34,248 bases of DNA from an uncultured Bacteroidota bacterium (GCA_937136025.1 CAKZOC010000235.1:1-34248); one strand, 5' to 3'; shown: positions 15,891 through 25,433, counted from the first letter of the stretch. Numbers and translations are program-made. The notes: a model not told the origin generated them from the sequence alone.

Positions 15891-16922
15891 TTGAAAACAG
15901 AGTTTCCTTTACCCGATAGATTCCGGACCGTATTCAAATCTTTTTTGATCTCATGGGTACTCTGCTTTATGGGAGGAGACCTGATCGCTCAAATGCGGGT
16001 TTCCGGCAAGCTTCTGGAAAAGGATACGAAAACCGCAATACCTTTTGCCAATATCGGTATCGAAAACACCACCATAGGCAGCCTCTCCGATGCAGATGGC
16101 ACCTTTAGTATTGAAATTCCCGAGGCCTTTGAAAACCGGGAGTTACTATTCTCCGCCCTGGGATATCAACCTAAATACTTTAACGTGAGCACACTGGCCG
16201 AGTCAAAGTACATACAGGTGTATCTCGATTCGAAAGTCTTTGAACTGGATCCGATTACCCTGATCCCGGAAAAGGCCGTAAAACGAAAATCGGTAACGCT
16301 CGGCAATGGCAAAAGCCTGTTACTCTCCGGGCAACTGGCCTATGACAGCATTTACGCCGGAAGCGCTATAGCCCTGCGTATCGACAAAAAATTGCATCCG
16401 GATCTTCCCTACCTGCAAAAGGTTGCCCTTTTTATCGCGGGAAATAAATCCCCCGAATTCAAAGTGAGACTTCGGTTTATGGCCGTGGATCAGGAGAACG
16501 GAGGCGCACCGGGAAAGGATCTTATAGAAGATCAGATCATCGAATACTCCAATATGCGAAAGGGGTGGCTGAATTTTAAATTGCCCCGGGCGTATCACCT
16601 CGACCAAGATAGTTTTTACGTGGTCTTCGAATGGATCCTGGAAAAAAAAGATCGGCAATATATCGCTGAAACCTATGAGACCTACCTCCGTGATTATCCG
16701 GATCGGGTGGTTTATGACACCCTGCAGATCGAGGGAAAGGATGTTGTAGATATCCAAATTGGTAAAATCCTGGCCGGAACCCTCTTTGGCACTACGCACT
16801 CCAAATCCGACCTAAAAAATCATCCCACCTATTACAGAAACAATAGTTTTGGTTCCTGGGTGCGTTCCGGTTCTGCCCTCTCCGCCAAGGTGGAAATAGG
16901 AAATTACCCGGCAGACCTATGA
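15891..16922 (+). CDS. Exported CarboxypepD-regulatory-like domain protein
   Basis: A 343-residue protein starting with TTG, since no ATG or GTG precedes the signal peptide (ISWVLCFMGGDLIAQ, cleavage after about residue 34). Residues about 35-115 form a CarboxypepD-reg-like beta-sandwich: MRVSGKLLEKDTKTAIPFANIGI, NTTIGSLSDADGTFSIEIP, LLFSALGYQPK. In Bacteroidota this domain usually heads TonB-dependent receptors; here no plug or barrel follows. The remaining 220 residues are beta-rich with no name I can give (VKLRF-like strands, GWLNFKLPRAYHLDQDSFYVVFEW). The gap to the upstream hydrolase gene is 7 bases and its stop overlaps the next ATG by 4 bases (ATGA), indicating translational coupling. 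Possible role: surface scaffold or binding protein; inference only. Confidence 0.75.
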   Translation: MKTEFPLPDRFRTVFKSFLISWVLCFMGGDLIAQMRVSGKLLEKDTKTAIPFANIGIENTTIGSLSDADGTFSIEIPEAFENRELLFSALGYQPKYFNVSTLAESKYIQVYLDSKVFELDPITLIPEKAVKRKSVTLGNGKSLLLSGQLAYDSIYAGSAIALRIDKKLHPDLPYLQKVALFIAGNKSPEFKVRLRFMAVDQENGGAPGKDLIEDQIIEYSNMRKGWLNFKLPRAYHLDQDSFYVVFEWILEKKDRQYIAETYETYLRDYPDRVVYDTLQIEGKDVVDIQIGKILAGTLFGTTHSKSDLKNHPTYYRNNSFGSWVRSGSALSAKVEIGNYPADL

Positions 16923-18193
16923 CCTTACCCCCACCTACCCCTTTTATTTCTATCTTTAAAAAAATCAATGGCGTGAAACGATTTCTATGGATTATTACGG
17001 GCATCCTTATCTTCAATACGTCTTGCGAGGATGAGAAAACAGGGAAACTGGCAGGCTTTGAAGTGTTTTGTGAGATGGTCTCCAGCGGCGCCAAACCCAT
17101 TGCCCTGAGCCACCCAATGGATTTGGCAGCGGCCGATGCTATTTGGGATGATTTCGAAGCCATAGCCCAACGATACAAAGTAGCGCTCTACCGGGAGGAT
17201 GATTTTCCAAAAACGGCCCTCTTTCCCCCTTCCCTCACTGAAGGAAAAACTGTAATCCTGATTTACACCGGAAACAGGCTAACCCAATATGAGCAGCTAA
17301 AATCAGATATCCGTTTGAAACCGACAAACGACAGGGGAGCGTCTGAGGCCCTGGCCAGGCGTCTCGGACGACTCCTGGGGTACGATCCGGCCGGAATCAA
17401 TGGCTTGCTATCTAAAACTATCGGACATCATACCCTGGCCTCCTTCGGAGTTCTCGATCAAACCACCCATCTCTACTACGAAGATCTGGAAAAAGCACAA
17501 GGGTTTTACCAAAAAACCCTGGGCCTGCAGCGCGTCGACTCCCTGCGTTTCCAAATAAGCCAGGACGCCTTTATTGAATTGCACCCGCTCAGTGAGGTAC
17601 ACCCCAAGAATCAGCCCAAATCTACTGCGATTGCCCTGCTTACCGATCAGCTGCCGGAATGGTACGCGCTGATGCAATCGCTTGAAGTGCCCATAAAGTA
17701 CCCGTATAAACCCAGGACAGGGGGGCCTCATGACGGTTTTGTCGCCATAGATCCCGAAGGTTATCTCCTTGAATTCGAGATGTTTAAACAGCATCCGGAA
17801 AACGAACGCTTTATGGCATCCCTGGCCGACGCGCCTAAAATCTCTGCGGGAACTGCGGACCTCAGTTTTTACGGTTCCATCACCTGGACGTATCATAAGG
17901 ATATGCTCAAAATGCAACAGTTTTACCAGGAGGCTCTGGGGTTTACCCTGGTCGCGGACCAGGGATGGACTAAGATTTATCAAACGGCTCACTATAGTTA
18001 TATCGGGCTCGTGGACGAGTGCCGGGGCATGGCGGATTACGCCGAGTCCAAGGCTGTGGAACTCGGGTGGGGTATTGAGAATTCAGAGGCGCTCCACCGG
18101 TATGCCAACGAAAACTGGGGGGGCTACCAATACAAAGACAACGCTTTGTACGGACCTGAGCACTATAGGTATGTACTCCATGCCGGGGACTGA
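16919..18193 (+). CDS. Lipoprotein with two VOC (glyoxalase/bleomycin-resistance fold) modules
   Basis: A 424-residue predicted lipoprotein: WIITGILIFNTSC gives C36 as lipidation site. The ATG overlaps the preceding stop as ATGA, but a GTG at 16973 starts a tidier signal peptide (VKRFLWIITG...), and TATCTTTA at 16951 could be its promoter, so the true start may be there. Residues about 40-145 have no name I recognise. Two VOC-type modules follow. One covers about 150-285 (HHTLASFGVLDQTTHLYYEDLEKAQGFYQKTLGL to GYLLEFEMF), the second about 305-420 (WTYHKDMLKMQQFYQEALGFTLV to the end). VOC proteins usually bind a divalent metal with His/Glu and work in the cytosol. A lipid-anchored tandem pair is unusual. 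Reaction unknown. Confidence 0.78.
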   Translation: MTLPPPTPFISIFKKINGVKRFLWIITGILIFNTSCEDEKTGKLAGFEVFCEMVSSGAKPIALSHPMDLAAADAIWDDFEAIAQRYKVALYREDDFPKTALFPPSLTEGKTVILIYTGNRLTQYEQLKSDIRLKPTNDRGASEALARRLGRLLGYDPAGINGLLSKTIGHHTLASFGVLDQTTHLYYEDLEKAQGFYQKTLGLQRVDSLRFQISQDAFIELHPLSEVHPKNQPKSTAIALLTDQLPEWYALMQSLEVPIKYPYKPRTGGPHDGFVAIDPEGYLLEFEMFKQHPENERFMASLADAPKISAGTADLSFYGSITWTYHKDMLKMQQFYQEALGFTLVADQGWTKIYQTAHYSYIGLVDECRGMADYAESKAVELGWGIENSEALHRYANENWGGYQYKDNALYGPEHYRYVLHAGD

Positions 18194-18244
18194 GGTCAGG
18201 AACGCAGTCGCTGTCGAATCTATAGCAAACAAAAAACACTTACG

Positions 18245-19444
18245 ATGAAATTTTCTCTATGTATAATCCTGTTGTTTTTTATCGGCAATGGGGGTCTGGC
18301 CCAAGCCGAAGAACTGCCAAGGGAGGCCTTGACAGATACATTGGAATCGATTTATGACTCAGGGTCTCTTGTAGGCTTTTCAGTAGCTCTGGTCGATGGG
18401 GAGGGTGTTCAATACGTCAGGGGTTTTGGCAGCGCTGACCTCGCGGCCCAAAAAGCCTACGATATCAACACCATTCAGAACATCGCTTCTATTTCCAAGA
18501 CCTTTATCGGTATCGCCCTTTTAAAGGCTCAGGAGTTGGGGCAATTAGATCTGGATGACCCGGTCAATACCTACCTCCCGTTTGAAGTGATACATCCGTA
18601 TTATCCAGAGATTCCTATTACCCTCAGGCATTTAGTGACCCATACCTCCGGGATCACAGATCCTGATGAATACGATGAAAAAGGATATATACTTCGCAGT
18701 GCCGAGAATGGGGAAGACGCCGTATATGCTGATTTCCTGCCCCCTTCACAAATGCGCTCCCTGGAAGACTTCCAGCAGCGCATTCTGAGCACGGATGGGG
18801 AGTGGTACCGAAAAAAGACCTTTTTAAAAAAGAAACCCGGCGGGCGTTTTGAGTATTCCAATATAGGGGCAGGCCTAGCCGGCCTGGCCCTTGAAAAAGC
18901 GACCGGAACACCGTTTAACGAATTCACCCGCACCTACGTATTTGAACCCCTGGAGATGACTCATTCGGGCTGGTTTCCTTCAGAAGTCGATTTTTCCAAA
19001 CACTCCCGTACGTACACAGATACCGGAATTCCGCTTGCCCCGTATGCTCTTGTGAATTTTCCCGACGGAGGGCTGATGACCTCCGCCGAGGATCTTGGAA
19101 AATACCTCTCTGAACTGATTCGCGGCTATTCGGGAAACGGAAAAATTCTGACGCCTGAAAGTTTCAAAGAGCTATTCACACCCCAGCTTCTGGACACGCA
19201 TTTTACCAGCCGAAGTGATGGGGTCTATAACGATGAATATAACATGGGCGTGTTTATGGGGTTTTCATCTCATGATCAAATCGGACATACCGGGGGAGAT
19301 CCTGGAGTGAGCACTTTTATGTTCTTTAATGCCAAAACCCTGACCGGGAAGCTTCTGTTGGTCAATACAGATTTAAACCAAAAAGGAGTGGAGACCTTTA
19401 AAGAAATCTGGAAGACCCTTGAAACTTTCGAAGGTCAGTTTTAA
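18245..19444 (+). CDS. Class C beta-lactamase-like serine hydrolase (exported)
   Basis: A 399-residue protein of the serine beta-lactamase/D-peptidase superfamily. Signal peptide about residues 1-20 (LLFFIGNGGLAQ). The active site is S82-x-x-K85 in ASISKTFIG, the Y204-S-N206 tripeptide in FEYSNIGAG and H348-T-G350 near HTGGDPG, which replaces the KTG box as in many esterase/peptidase members. Family knowledge: such proteins are often D-Ala-D-Ala carboxypeptidase-like, esterases or amidases and rarely confer drug resistance, so a resistance call is not justified. It follows the VOC lipoprotein with 51 bases between, on the same strand, and may be cotranscribed with that group. Confidence 0.9.
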   Translation: MKFSLCIILLFFIGNGGLAQAEELPREALTDTLESIYDSGSLVGFSVALVDGEGVQYVRGFGSADLAAQKAYDINTIQNIASISKTFIGIALLKAQELGQLDLDDPVNTYLPFEVIHPYYPEIPITLRHLVTHTSGITDPDEYDEKGYILRSAENGEDAVYADFLPPSQMRSLEDFQQRILSTDGEWYRKKTFLKKKPGGRFEYSNIGAGLAGLALEKATGTPFNEFTRTYVFEPLEMTHSGWFPSEVDFSKHSRTYTDTGIPLAPYALVNFPDGGLMTSAEDLGKYLSELIRGYSGNGKILTPESFKELFTPQLLDTHFTSRSDGVYNDEYNMGVFMGFSSHDQIGHTGGDPGVSTFMFFNAKTLTGKLLLVNTDLNQKGVETFKEIWKTLETFEGQF

Positions 19445-19720
19445 GATGGGAACTCTGGAGGACTGCAAGGCGAGACCCGGATTTTTCCAGCACTGTCCCC
19501 CGATAAAACCAGCAGATCCCATTATGAAAAGGGACGACAAGGCATAGCAGAAAATACGTGCCCCGGTCAAAAACCAAACCCCAACAGGTATGGGTTACAT
19601 GCCGTTTTATTCAGGAAGAGAAAGGAGCTGAACTGACGTCCACACTTCTGGATTTTTACCAAAAGAATCGCGCGCACGGAACAGCTCCTTCATAAACTTT
19701 TGACGTATGGGAGGTACGAA
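19445..19720. repeat. Convergent intergenic region with a distant 9-bp inverted repeat
   Basis: AAGGAGCTG (19622-19630) and CAGCTCCTT (19682-19690) are exact inverted copies 51 bases apart, between two converging genes. A 45-codon plus-strand frame (GTG 19558 to TAA 19695) spans them with coding-like composition (VWVTCRFIQEEKGAELTSTL and so on) but no known domain or conventional start. It could be a decayed gene end. I see no clean intrinsic terminator. Confidence 0.3.
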
Positions 19721-20254
19721 TTAAAACGCCTTATACTCGAACTTCTGACCTCCGACAGAAATATCGCCCATAAGACCCCCTTTGGTATGCGTAAAAACGG
19801 CTACGCCATCTTTGTATTCCGCATCAACACTGGCACCTGCTGTTATGGCAGTGGCTGAAATACCCGCGTCAAATTCATAATCCCCTTCCTTAAATTTCTC
19901 CACATCTGCCTTCGTCTCAAAGAAAATCACTTCAATAAGGGCCTCACCACCAGCCTGCAGTCCAACGCTAATCTTTTTCAGGCTGCACATGCCCACTTTT
20001 TTGCCATATTCATAGAGGACCCCGTTTCCTGAGGCGCCTCCTACGATAAAGCCGCCTTTACCTACATTGGGAAAAACCGCCGCCCCGGCCGATTTATCAA
20101 AATAATCCTTCATCTTCGGATCGATTTTCAATAATGTAGCTACCGCTTCATCGGCATCTTCCAGAATTTTTTGATCCTTTTCGCTTTGAGCTGAAGCTGC
20201 AAGCCCCAAACTACCCACCAAAAGAAGTACAATTACATGCTTAATTTTTCTCAT
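19721..20254 (-). CDS. Exported SYLF/Ysc84-domain lipid-binding protein
   Basis: A 177-residue protein. The frame is open for 24 more codons upstream, but the start at MRKIKHVIVLLLVGSLGLAASAQ gives a proper signal peptide, so I use it. The body is a SYLF (Ysc84) domain: AAVFPNVGKGGFIVGGASGNG, VLYEYGKKVGMCSLKKISVGLQAGGEA, YEFDAGISATAITAGASVDAEYKDGVAVF and HTKGGLMGDISVGGQKF. Family knowledge: SYLF domains bind phosphoinositides in eukaryotes; the exported bacterial members are uncharacterised and may bind envelope lipids. Nearly the whole length is domain. The DinB-fold gene upstream is on the same strand, with a hairpin between. Confidence 0.87.
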   Translation of the reverse strand: MRKIKHVIVLLLVGSLGLAASAQSEKDQKILEDADEAVATLLKIDPKMKDYFDKSAGAAVFPNVGKGGFIVGGASGNGVLYEYGKKVGMCSLKKISVGLQAGGEALIEVIFFETKADVEKFKEGDYEFDAGISATAITAGASVDAEYKDGVAVFTHTKGGLMGDISVGGQKFEYKAF

Positions 20255-20312
20255 TTCTCGTGTTTTTAGAAGAACACGTAATTTAGTGAAAATAAGGGAA
20301 TTTATGGTTACA

Positions 20313-20344
20313 AAACACAAAAACAACAGGGGTCACGCCGACCC
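20313..20344 (-). terminator. Probable intrinsic terminator after the exported DinB-fold gene
   Basis: On the minus strand GGGTC pairs with GACCC around a 5-base loop and is followed by CTGTTGTTTTTGTGTTTTG, a broken but T-rich tract. The short stem gives modest confidence. It lies about 80 bases beyond the stop at 20422 and would separate that gene from the SYLF gene. Confidence 0.4.
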
Positions 20345-20421
20345 TTGAAGATGCCGGGAAGAGCCTTCATCCAACACCGCCCGGGACTCCTGTCCGCCGG
20401 TCAAAAACACCATCGAATGAA

Positions 20422-20958
20422 CTACCAGGTATATTCCGGAGGTGCGATCCCGCAGAGGCGCAGGTACAGATTCGCCTTGGCCCGATGATTCGCCATATGA
20501 TCCTGAACATAGAACAGGGCGAATGCCCGGCTCACCGTATTTCCGCTGTGGTACATTACACAGGTCTCATCCAATTGACTTTGATCTATGGTATAAATAA
20601 CCTCCGTGGTATAGTCGAATCCCTTTTCGAGCAGCGTGATGATCTCAGCCCTGGTCATCGAGTCGGCATCCGGGGCATTGGGTGTTACTTCCTGACCCTC
20701 TACATACCGCTGGGTAAGCAGTTTCAGCGTATATCCGATATGCACCATCTGTTCGGCGAAGGTCTTGCTTACAGGCGTGGGTTTAAAGGCGTACAAACTA
20801 TCGGGCATGGCACGGGCAACCTCAAGGCAATGCTCCCGTGCTTCCTGCCATACGGGAAGATACATTTTGGTAAAGGGAGTTTTCGGTGTGCGCCCGGCCT
20901 GGGCAGAAAGATTCCCGGCCATCCCGAGGGAAATTACGAGGAGGATTAGTCTTTTCAT
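20422..20958 (-). CDS. Exported DinB-fold (four-helix, His-metal) protein
   Basis: A 178-residue DinB-like protein with the three metal-binding histidines of the fold: H73 in FAEQMVHIGYT, and H154 and H158 in DHMANHRAKANLYLR. Family knowledge: DinB/YfiT proteins are metal-dependent four-helix bundles, several acting as thiol transferases, usually in the cytosol. Here a clear signal peptide (LILLVISLGMAGNLSAQ) precedes the fold, so it should act in the periplasm. The C-terminal motif GIAPPEYTW and the overall layout match the paralogue at 32122-32664 (GLTPPRYVLFQ). Substrate unknown. Confidence 0.88.
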   Translation of the reverse strand: MKRLILLVISLGMAGNLSAQAGRTPKTPFTKMYLPVWQEAREHCLEVARAMPDSLYAFKPTPVSKTFAEQMVHIGYTLKLLTQRYVEGQEVTPNAPDADSMTRAEIITLLEKGFDYTTEVIYTIDQSQLDETCVMYHSGNTVSRAFALFYVQDHMANHRAKANLYLRLCGIAPPEYTW

Positions 20959-21157
20959 CTCTGAGTGTTTTTAAAAGCTTTAAAGGCTATGACTTGTAAA
21001 AGGGTTCGGAAGGTAAAATAGCTAAATTAATGCGCACAGTATTCGCGTACGGTCCTACTTTCTTCAAATTCGCTACATTTAACAACATTCGACATCGCGC
21101 CCGAAAGTAATGTTGGGTACAGCAGGACAAAGGGTCCGATGTAAATTCCATGCCACT

Positions 21158-22096
21158 ATGAAGGTAACTGCTTGCCTGATACAGGACAGTCCCGTTTTTT
21201 TTGACAAATCCAAAACGCTGGAGAAGGTTGAAAGACTGACCCGAAAACACGCGCGGGAGGGATGTGAACTCATTGTTTTTCCCGAATCCTTCATTCCGGG
21301 GTATCCCAGAGGATTTACCTTTGGAGCCAAAGTGGGCAGTCGCAACGCTGAAGGACGAGAGCACTTCAGGGAGTATCACCAAAACAGTATCGACCTCGAA
21401 AGTGAGGATTTAAAGCGTCTCGAAAAACTCGCTCGTGAAGCCCAGGTCTACCTGGTCATAGGGGTGACCGAAAAACAAAATACCCACGGCAGCCTGTACT
21501 GTTCCATGCTGTACCTCTCCCCTACGGACGGACTCCTGGGAGTGCACCGGAAGATTAAGCCTACCGGGACGGAGCGGCTGATCTGGGCGGAAGCGGACGG
21601 ATCTTCTCTGGTGACGTTTCAAACTAAAATCGGTAAACTCGGAGGCCTGATCTGCTGGGAAAACTATATGCCCCTGGCCCGGATGTCCATGTATCGCAAG
21701 GGGGTGGAAATCTACGTGGCACCCACAGCGGATTCCCGGGCGGGTTGGACCGCCACCCTGCAGCACATCGCCCTGGAAGGGCGTTGTTTTGTGCTGGGCT
21801 GTAACCAATACTATACCAAGTCCATGTACCCACCCCAGTACAGAACCCTGGTACAGGACGAACCTGAAAACCTTTGCCCGGGCGGAAGTGCTATCGTCTC
21901 GCCTATGGGGGAGTTCCTCGCCGGCCCCTTGTTTGATCAAGCGGGCGCATTGCGGGCAGAACTCGATTTAGAGGCTATAATCCCTTCTAAAATGGATTTC
22001 GACGTGAACGGACACTATTCCAGGGCGGATATCTTTCATTTACAGATTAAAGGCCAGCCCGAAACAGGTTTGGAAGAGCCAGGCCCTGAGGCCTAG
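21158..22096 (+). CDS. Nitrilase (branch 1 carbon-nitrogen hydrolase)
   Basis: Converts a nitrile to the carboxylic acid and ammonia, or possibly to the amide. The catalytic triad is complete, numbering from the ATG chosen here: E43 in VFPESFIPGYPRGF, K132 in HRKIKPTGTER and C166 in LICWENYMPLARM. The C-terminal DVNGHYSRAD matches the branch 1 signature. The frame is open 16 codons further upstream, but MKVTACLIQDSP is the normal start of the family, giving 312 residues. No signal peptide, so cytosolic. TACATTTA near 21073 may be a promoter element. Nitrile specificity (aliphatic, aromatic or cyanide) cannot be judged, and no pathway genes flank it. It is divergent from the exported DinB-fold gene. 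Confidence 0.93.
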   Translation: MKVTACLIQDSPVFFDKSKTLEKVERLTRKHAREGCELIVFPESFIPGYPRGFTFGAKVGSRNAEGREHFREYHQNSIDLESEDLKRLEKLAREAQVYLVIGVTEKQNTHGSLYCSMLYLSPTDGLLGVHRKIKPTGTERLIWAEADGSSLVTFQTKIGKLGGLICWENYMPLARMSMYRKGVEIYVAPTADSRAGWTATLQHIALEGRCFVLGCNQYYTKSMYPPQYRTLVQDEPENLCPGGSAIVSPMGEFLAGPLFDQAGALRAELDLEAIIPSKMDFDVNGHYSRADIFHLQIKGQPETGLEEPGPEA

Positions 22097-22284
22097 GGAC
22101 CCCACTGCGCATCGCTCCACTTGAAGACCTGGTTAAAAATCCCGAATATTCCCGAGGCTATAATCCTATTCAGGGAAGGGGAATTACGGTTAAAATTTTC
22201 CTATTTTTAAAGACCAACCCAACTATGGATGGTAAACCACAACATCCGGCTGCCGTGCCGTCAACCTTTAAACCCCCTTTATCG

Positions 22285-25200
22285 ATGAAGTCATTTTTTA
22301 AACTCCTGTTTTTTTTCAGTGTGCTCTGTACGGGTCTTGCGCTGGGTGCTCAGCAAACCGCGGTCCGTTCAAGTCGGGGCACCTCTATAGATACCTCTTT
22401 TTACAAGGGCTTGAAATGGCGCAATATAGGGCCCAACCGAGGTGGAAGATCCCTGGGGTGTGCCGGGAGTCCTTCCCGCCCGGATGAATACTATTTCGGG
22501 GCTACAGGAGGCGGACTCTGGAAAACTTCCGATGGTGGAAATGAATGGAAGGCCGTTACCGATGGGCAGGTCACCAGCTCTTCTGTAGGAGCGGTAGCTG
22601 TTGCCGAAACCCAACCTGACGTGGTGTATATCGGGATGGGCGAGGTGCAACTTCGGGGTAGTATCACTCAGGGAGACGGTGTGTATAAAAGCATCGATGC
22701 GGGAAAAACATGGGAACATATGGGCCTTGAAGACACCCAGGCCATTGCCCGGATTCGCATCCACCCTACCAATCCGGATATGGTTTATGTCGCAGCCCTG
22801 GGGCATCCCTATGGGGAAAATGAACAGCGGGGTGTATTCCGGAGCACCAATGGGGGTGCATCCTGGGAAAAGGTTTTATATGTAAGCCCCAAGGCCGGGG
22901 CCGTAGATCTGATTATAGACCGAAACAACCCAGACGTGCTGTACGCCACCACCTGGGAAGTTTATCGAAAGGCCTGGAAAATGTGGGGAGGCGGTGGTGA
23001 TAGCAAATTGTGGAAGTCTACCGACGGAGGTACTTCCTGGATCGACCTCACCGCCAATGAGGGAATGCCGGAAGGCCCGATCGGAAAGATCGGGGTGACG
23101 GTGTCTCCGGCAGATTCGAACCGGGTGTGGGCCATCGTGGAGGCCAATGAAGGGGGCGTATTTCGCTCCGATGATGGAGGAAAAACATGGGAACGCACCA
23201 ATGATGAGCGCAAGCTCAGACAGCGGGCCTTTTATTACTCCAGAATCTATGCGGACCCTTTGGATAAAGAAACGGTTTACTGCCTGAATACCGGGTTTTA
23301 TAAATCTACAGATGGAGGTAAGACCTTTGACACCACGATTAAAGTACCCCATGGAGACAATCACGATCTTTGGATCGACCCCGCCAACCCCGAACGCATG
23401 ATTAACTCCAATGACGGAGGGGGAAATGTGAGTATCAACGGCGGTAAAACATGGACCGAGCAGGATTACGTCACCACACAGTTCTACCACGTGATGACCA
23501 CCAGTGATGTGCCCTATCACGTAGCCGGCGCCCAACAAGACAACAGTACGCTGGCCATGCCAAGTGACGGATGGGGGCATATGCAGGCGCGCGGACCCAG
23601 TCACGGCTGGTATTACGCCGTGGGTGGAGGGGAAAGCGGTTGGATCACCCAGCATCCGGAAAAACCGGATATTTTTTACGCGGGCAGCCAGGGGGCTTTG
23701 CTCACCCGTTACGACCGGAGCAACGGACAGGTCAGGGACATTCAGGTCTATCCGCGATTCTTTTCAGGGGAACCTGCAGAGGCATTGCCCGAACGCTGGC
23801 AATGGACGTTCCCCATAATGTTTGCCCCACAGGATTCCCGGGTCATGTACACGTGTTCCCAGCACGTTTGGAAAACCACGGATGACGGGCAGTCCTGGGA
23901 AAAAATAAGCCCGGACCTCACGTATGCCGATCCGGCCACCCTGGGTAAAACCGGAGGTGTCATCACCATGGATATGAATGGGCCGGAGATCTACGCCACG
24001 GTTTTTGCCCTGGCCCCTTCCTGGCATGACATCAATACCATTTGGGCCGGGTCCGATGACGGCAAGGTTCATATCACCCGAAATGGGGGTAAAAACTGGG
24101 AGGACATCACCCCGGAGGGCCTGCCTAAATTCTCGCGCATCAGCATTATCGACGAGTCCAAACACCGGCCCGGGACCCTCTTTCTGGCAGCGAATCGCTA
24201 TCAGGTAGATGACCGGCAGCCCTATGTCTTTAAAACCCACGATTACGGAAAGACCTGGACAAAAATCATCGACGGGATTGCCGACGGGCATTTTGCCCGG
24301 GCCGTTCGGGAAGATCCGGTCCGAGAGGGATTGCTTTTTCTCGCCACTGAGCACGGGGTCTATTTTTCAATGGATGATGGGGCTGAGTGGCAATCCTTAC
24401 AGCTGAATCTGCCTGATACCCCCATTCGCGATCTTGTCGTAAAGGATGACGATGTGGTACTGGGCTCTCATGGCCGGGGCTTTTGGATTCTGGATGACAT
24501 CCGGCCGATCCGGCAGTATTCCGAGGCACTCAAAGACAAATCTGCCGTTCTTTTTGCACCTGCCGATGCCATTCGCGGTGTTTCAGATGCCACCATTCAG
24601 TACTATCTCAAAGAAGCCCTGGATACCATCACCATTGAAATTCTGGATGCACAGGACCGCGTGGTAGATACCTTCACAGGCAGTCAGCCGAAATATGAGG
24701 AGGATCCGGACCTGCCCTGGTGGCAAAGAGGGGGTTCCTCCAAACCTACAACGGCCCGGGGACTCAATACCTTTACCTGGGATCTCAGATACCCGGGGGC
24801 CACCACCTTTGATGGTATGATTATCTGGAGTGCCCGTCCGCAAAGGGGGCCAAAAGCACCTCCGGGAAATTACAAGGTGCGCTTAAAGACAGATGGAGCG
24901 ACGCAAATTCATCCTTTTGCCGTTTTAATGGATCCCAATCTGAAGGGCATTTCAAAGGCCGATCTTCAGGCGCAGTTTGAGCTCTCCAATCAGATCATGG
25001 AAAAAACCAGCACAGCAAACGAGGCAGTCATCGAGATTCGCCAAATGAAATCGCACATTTCCGAAAACCGGGAGCAGATTCCGGATCGGGAATACAGGAA
25101 AACCCTGCAACCTTTTCTGGATGACCTCAGCGCTGTGGAACAAGAACTCTATCAGGTTCAAAACCAATCCAATCAGGACCCCCTGAATTTCCCGATCAAA

Positions 25201-25404
25201 CTGAATAACCGGCTGGCCTCCCTCAGACGCAGTGTAGAAACGGGGGATGCGAGACCTACGGATGGGGCCTACAAGGTTTACAAGGAACTTTCAACCGAAC
25301 TCGACACCCATCTCGACACACTGAACACAATCCTTAAAAAGGAGTTACCCGGGGTCAATAAACTCCTGGGCAATAGTGGCCTTGATCCCCTGGAGCGTCC
25401 TTAG
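22285..25404 (+). CDS. Large exported Asp-box beta-propeller protein (sortilin/VPS10-like, BNR repeats)
   Basis: A 1039-residue secreted protein. The ATG at 22285 is preferred to one 20 codons upstream because it gives a direct signal peptide (MKSFFKLLFFFSVLCTGLALGAQ). From about residue 45 to 740 it is a series of Asp-box repeats (S-x-D-x-G-x-T/S-W): WKTSDGGNEW, KSIDAGKTW, RSTNGGASW, KSTDGGTSW, RSDDGGKTW, KSTDGGKTF, KTTDDGQSW, ITRNGGKNW, KTHDYGKTW and others, consistent with one or two propellers. The remainder carries a beta-sandwich-like part (WDLRYPGATTF) and a helical, coiled-coil-like tail from about residue 905. Family knowledge: often annotated as glycosyl hydrolase or sortilin; neither is proven. 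No T9SS sorting domain visible. Convergent with its paralogue. Confidence 0.88.
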   Translation: MKSFFKLLFFFSVLCTGLALGAQQTAVRSSRGTSIDTSFYKGLKWRNIGPNRGGRSLGCAGSPSRPDEYYFGATGGGLWKTSDGGNEWKAVTDGQVTSSSVGAVAVAETQPDVVYIGMGEVQLRGSITQGDGVYKSIDAGKTWEHMGLEDTQAIARIRIHPTNPDMVYVAALGHPYGENEQRGVFRSTNGGASWEKVLYVSPKAGAVDLIIDRNNPDVLYATTWEVYRKAWKMWGGGGDSKLWKSTDGGTSWIDLTANEGMPEGPIGKIGVTVSPADSNRVWAIVEANEGGVFRSDDGGKTWERTNDERKLRQRAFYYSRIYADPLDKETVYCLNTGFYKSTDGGKTFDTTIKVPHGDNHDLWIDPANPERMINSNDGGGNVSINGGKTWTEQDYVTTQFYHVMTTSDVPYHVAGAQQDNSTLAMPSDGWGHMQARGPSHGWYYAVGGGESGWITQHPEKPDIFYAGSQGALLTRYDRSNGQVRDIQVYPRFFSGEPAEALPERWQWTFPIMFAPQDSRVMYTCSQHVWKTTDDGQSWEKISPDLTYADPATLGKTGGVITMDMNGPEIYATVFALAPSWHDINTIWAGSDDGKVHITRNGGKNWEDITPEGLPKFSRISIIDESKHRPGTLFLAANRYQVDDRQPYVFKTHDYGKTWTKIIDGIADGHFARAVREDPVREGLLFLATEHGVYFSMDDGAEWQSLQLNLPDTPIRDLVVKDDDVVLGSHGRGFWILDDIRPIRQYSEALKDKSAVLFAPADAIRGVSDATIQYYLKEALDTITIEILDAQDRVVDTFTGSQPKYEEDPDLPWWQRGGSSKPTTARGLNTFTWDLRYPGATTFDGMIIWSARPQRGPKAPPGNYKVRLKTDGATQIHPFAVLMDPNLKGISKADLQAQFELSNQIMEKTSTANEAVIEIRQMKSHISENREQIPDREYRKTLQPFLDDLSAVEQELYQVQNQSNQDPLNFPIKLNNRLASLRRSVETGDARPTDGAYKVYKELSTELDTHLDTLNTILKKELPGVNKLLGNSGLDPLERP

Positions 25405-25433
25405 TTGCTTTGGGAAACGGTCGATCCGGAGAT

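Noticed and set aside
18245..19444. Antibiotic-resistance beta-lactamase
   Set aside because: The HTG box and family context fit an esterase/peptidase-like member; resistance cannot be claimed from these motifs.
22225..22284. Upstream ATG for the first propeller gene
   Set aside because: It would place 20 non-signal residues before a clear signal peptide.
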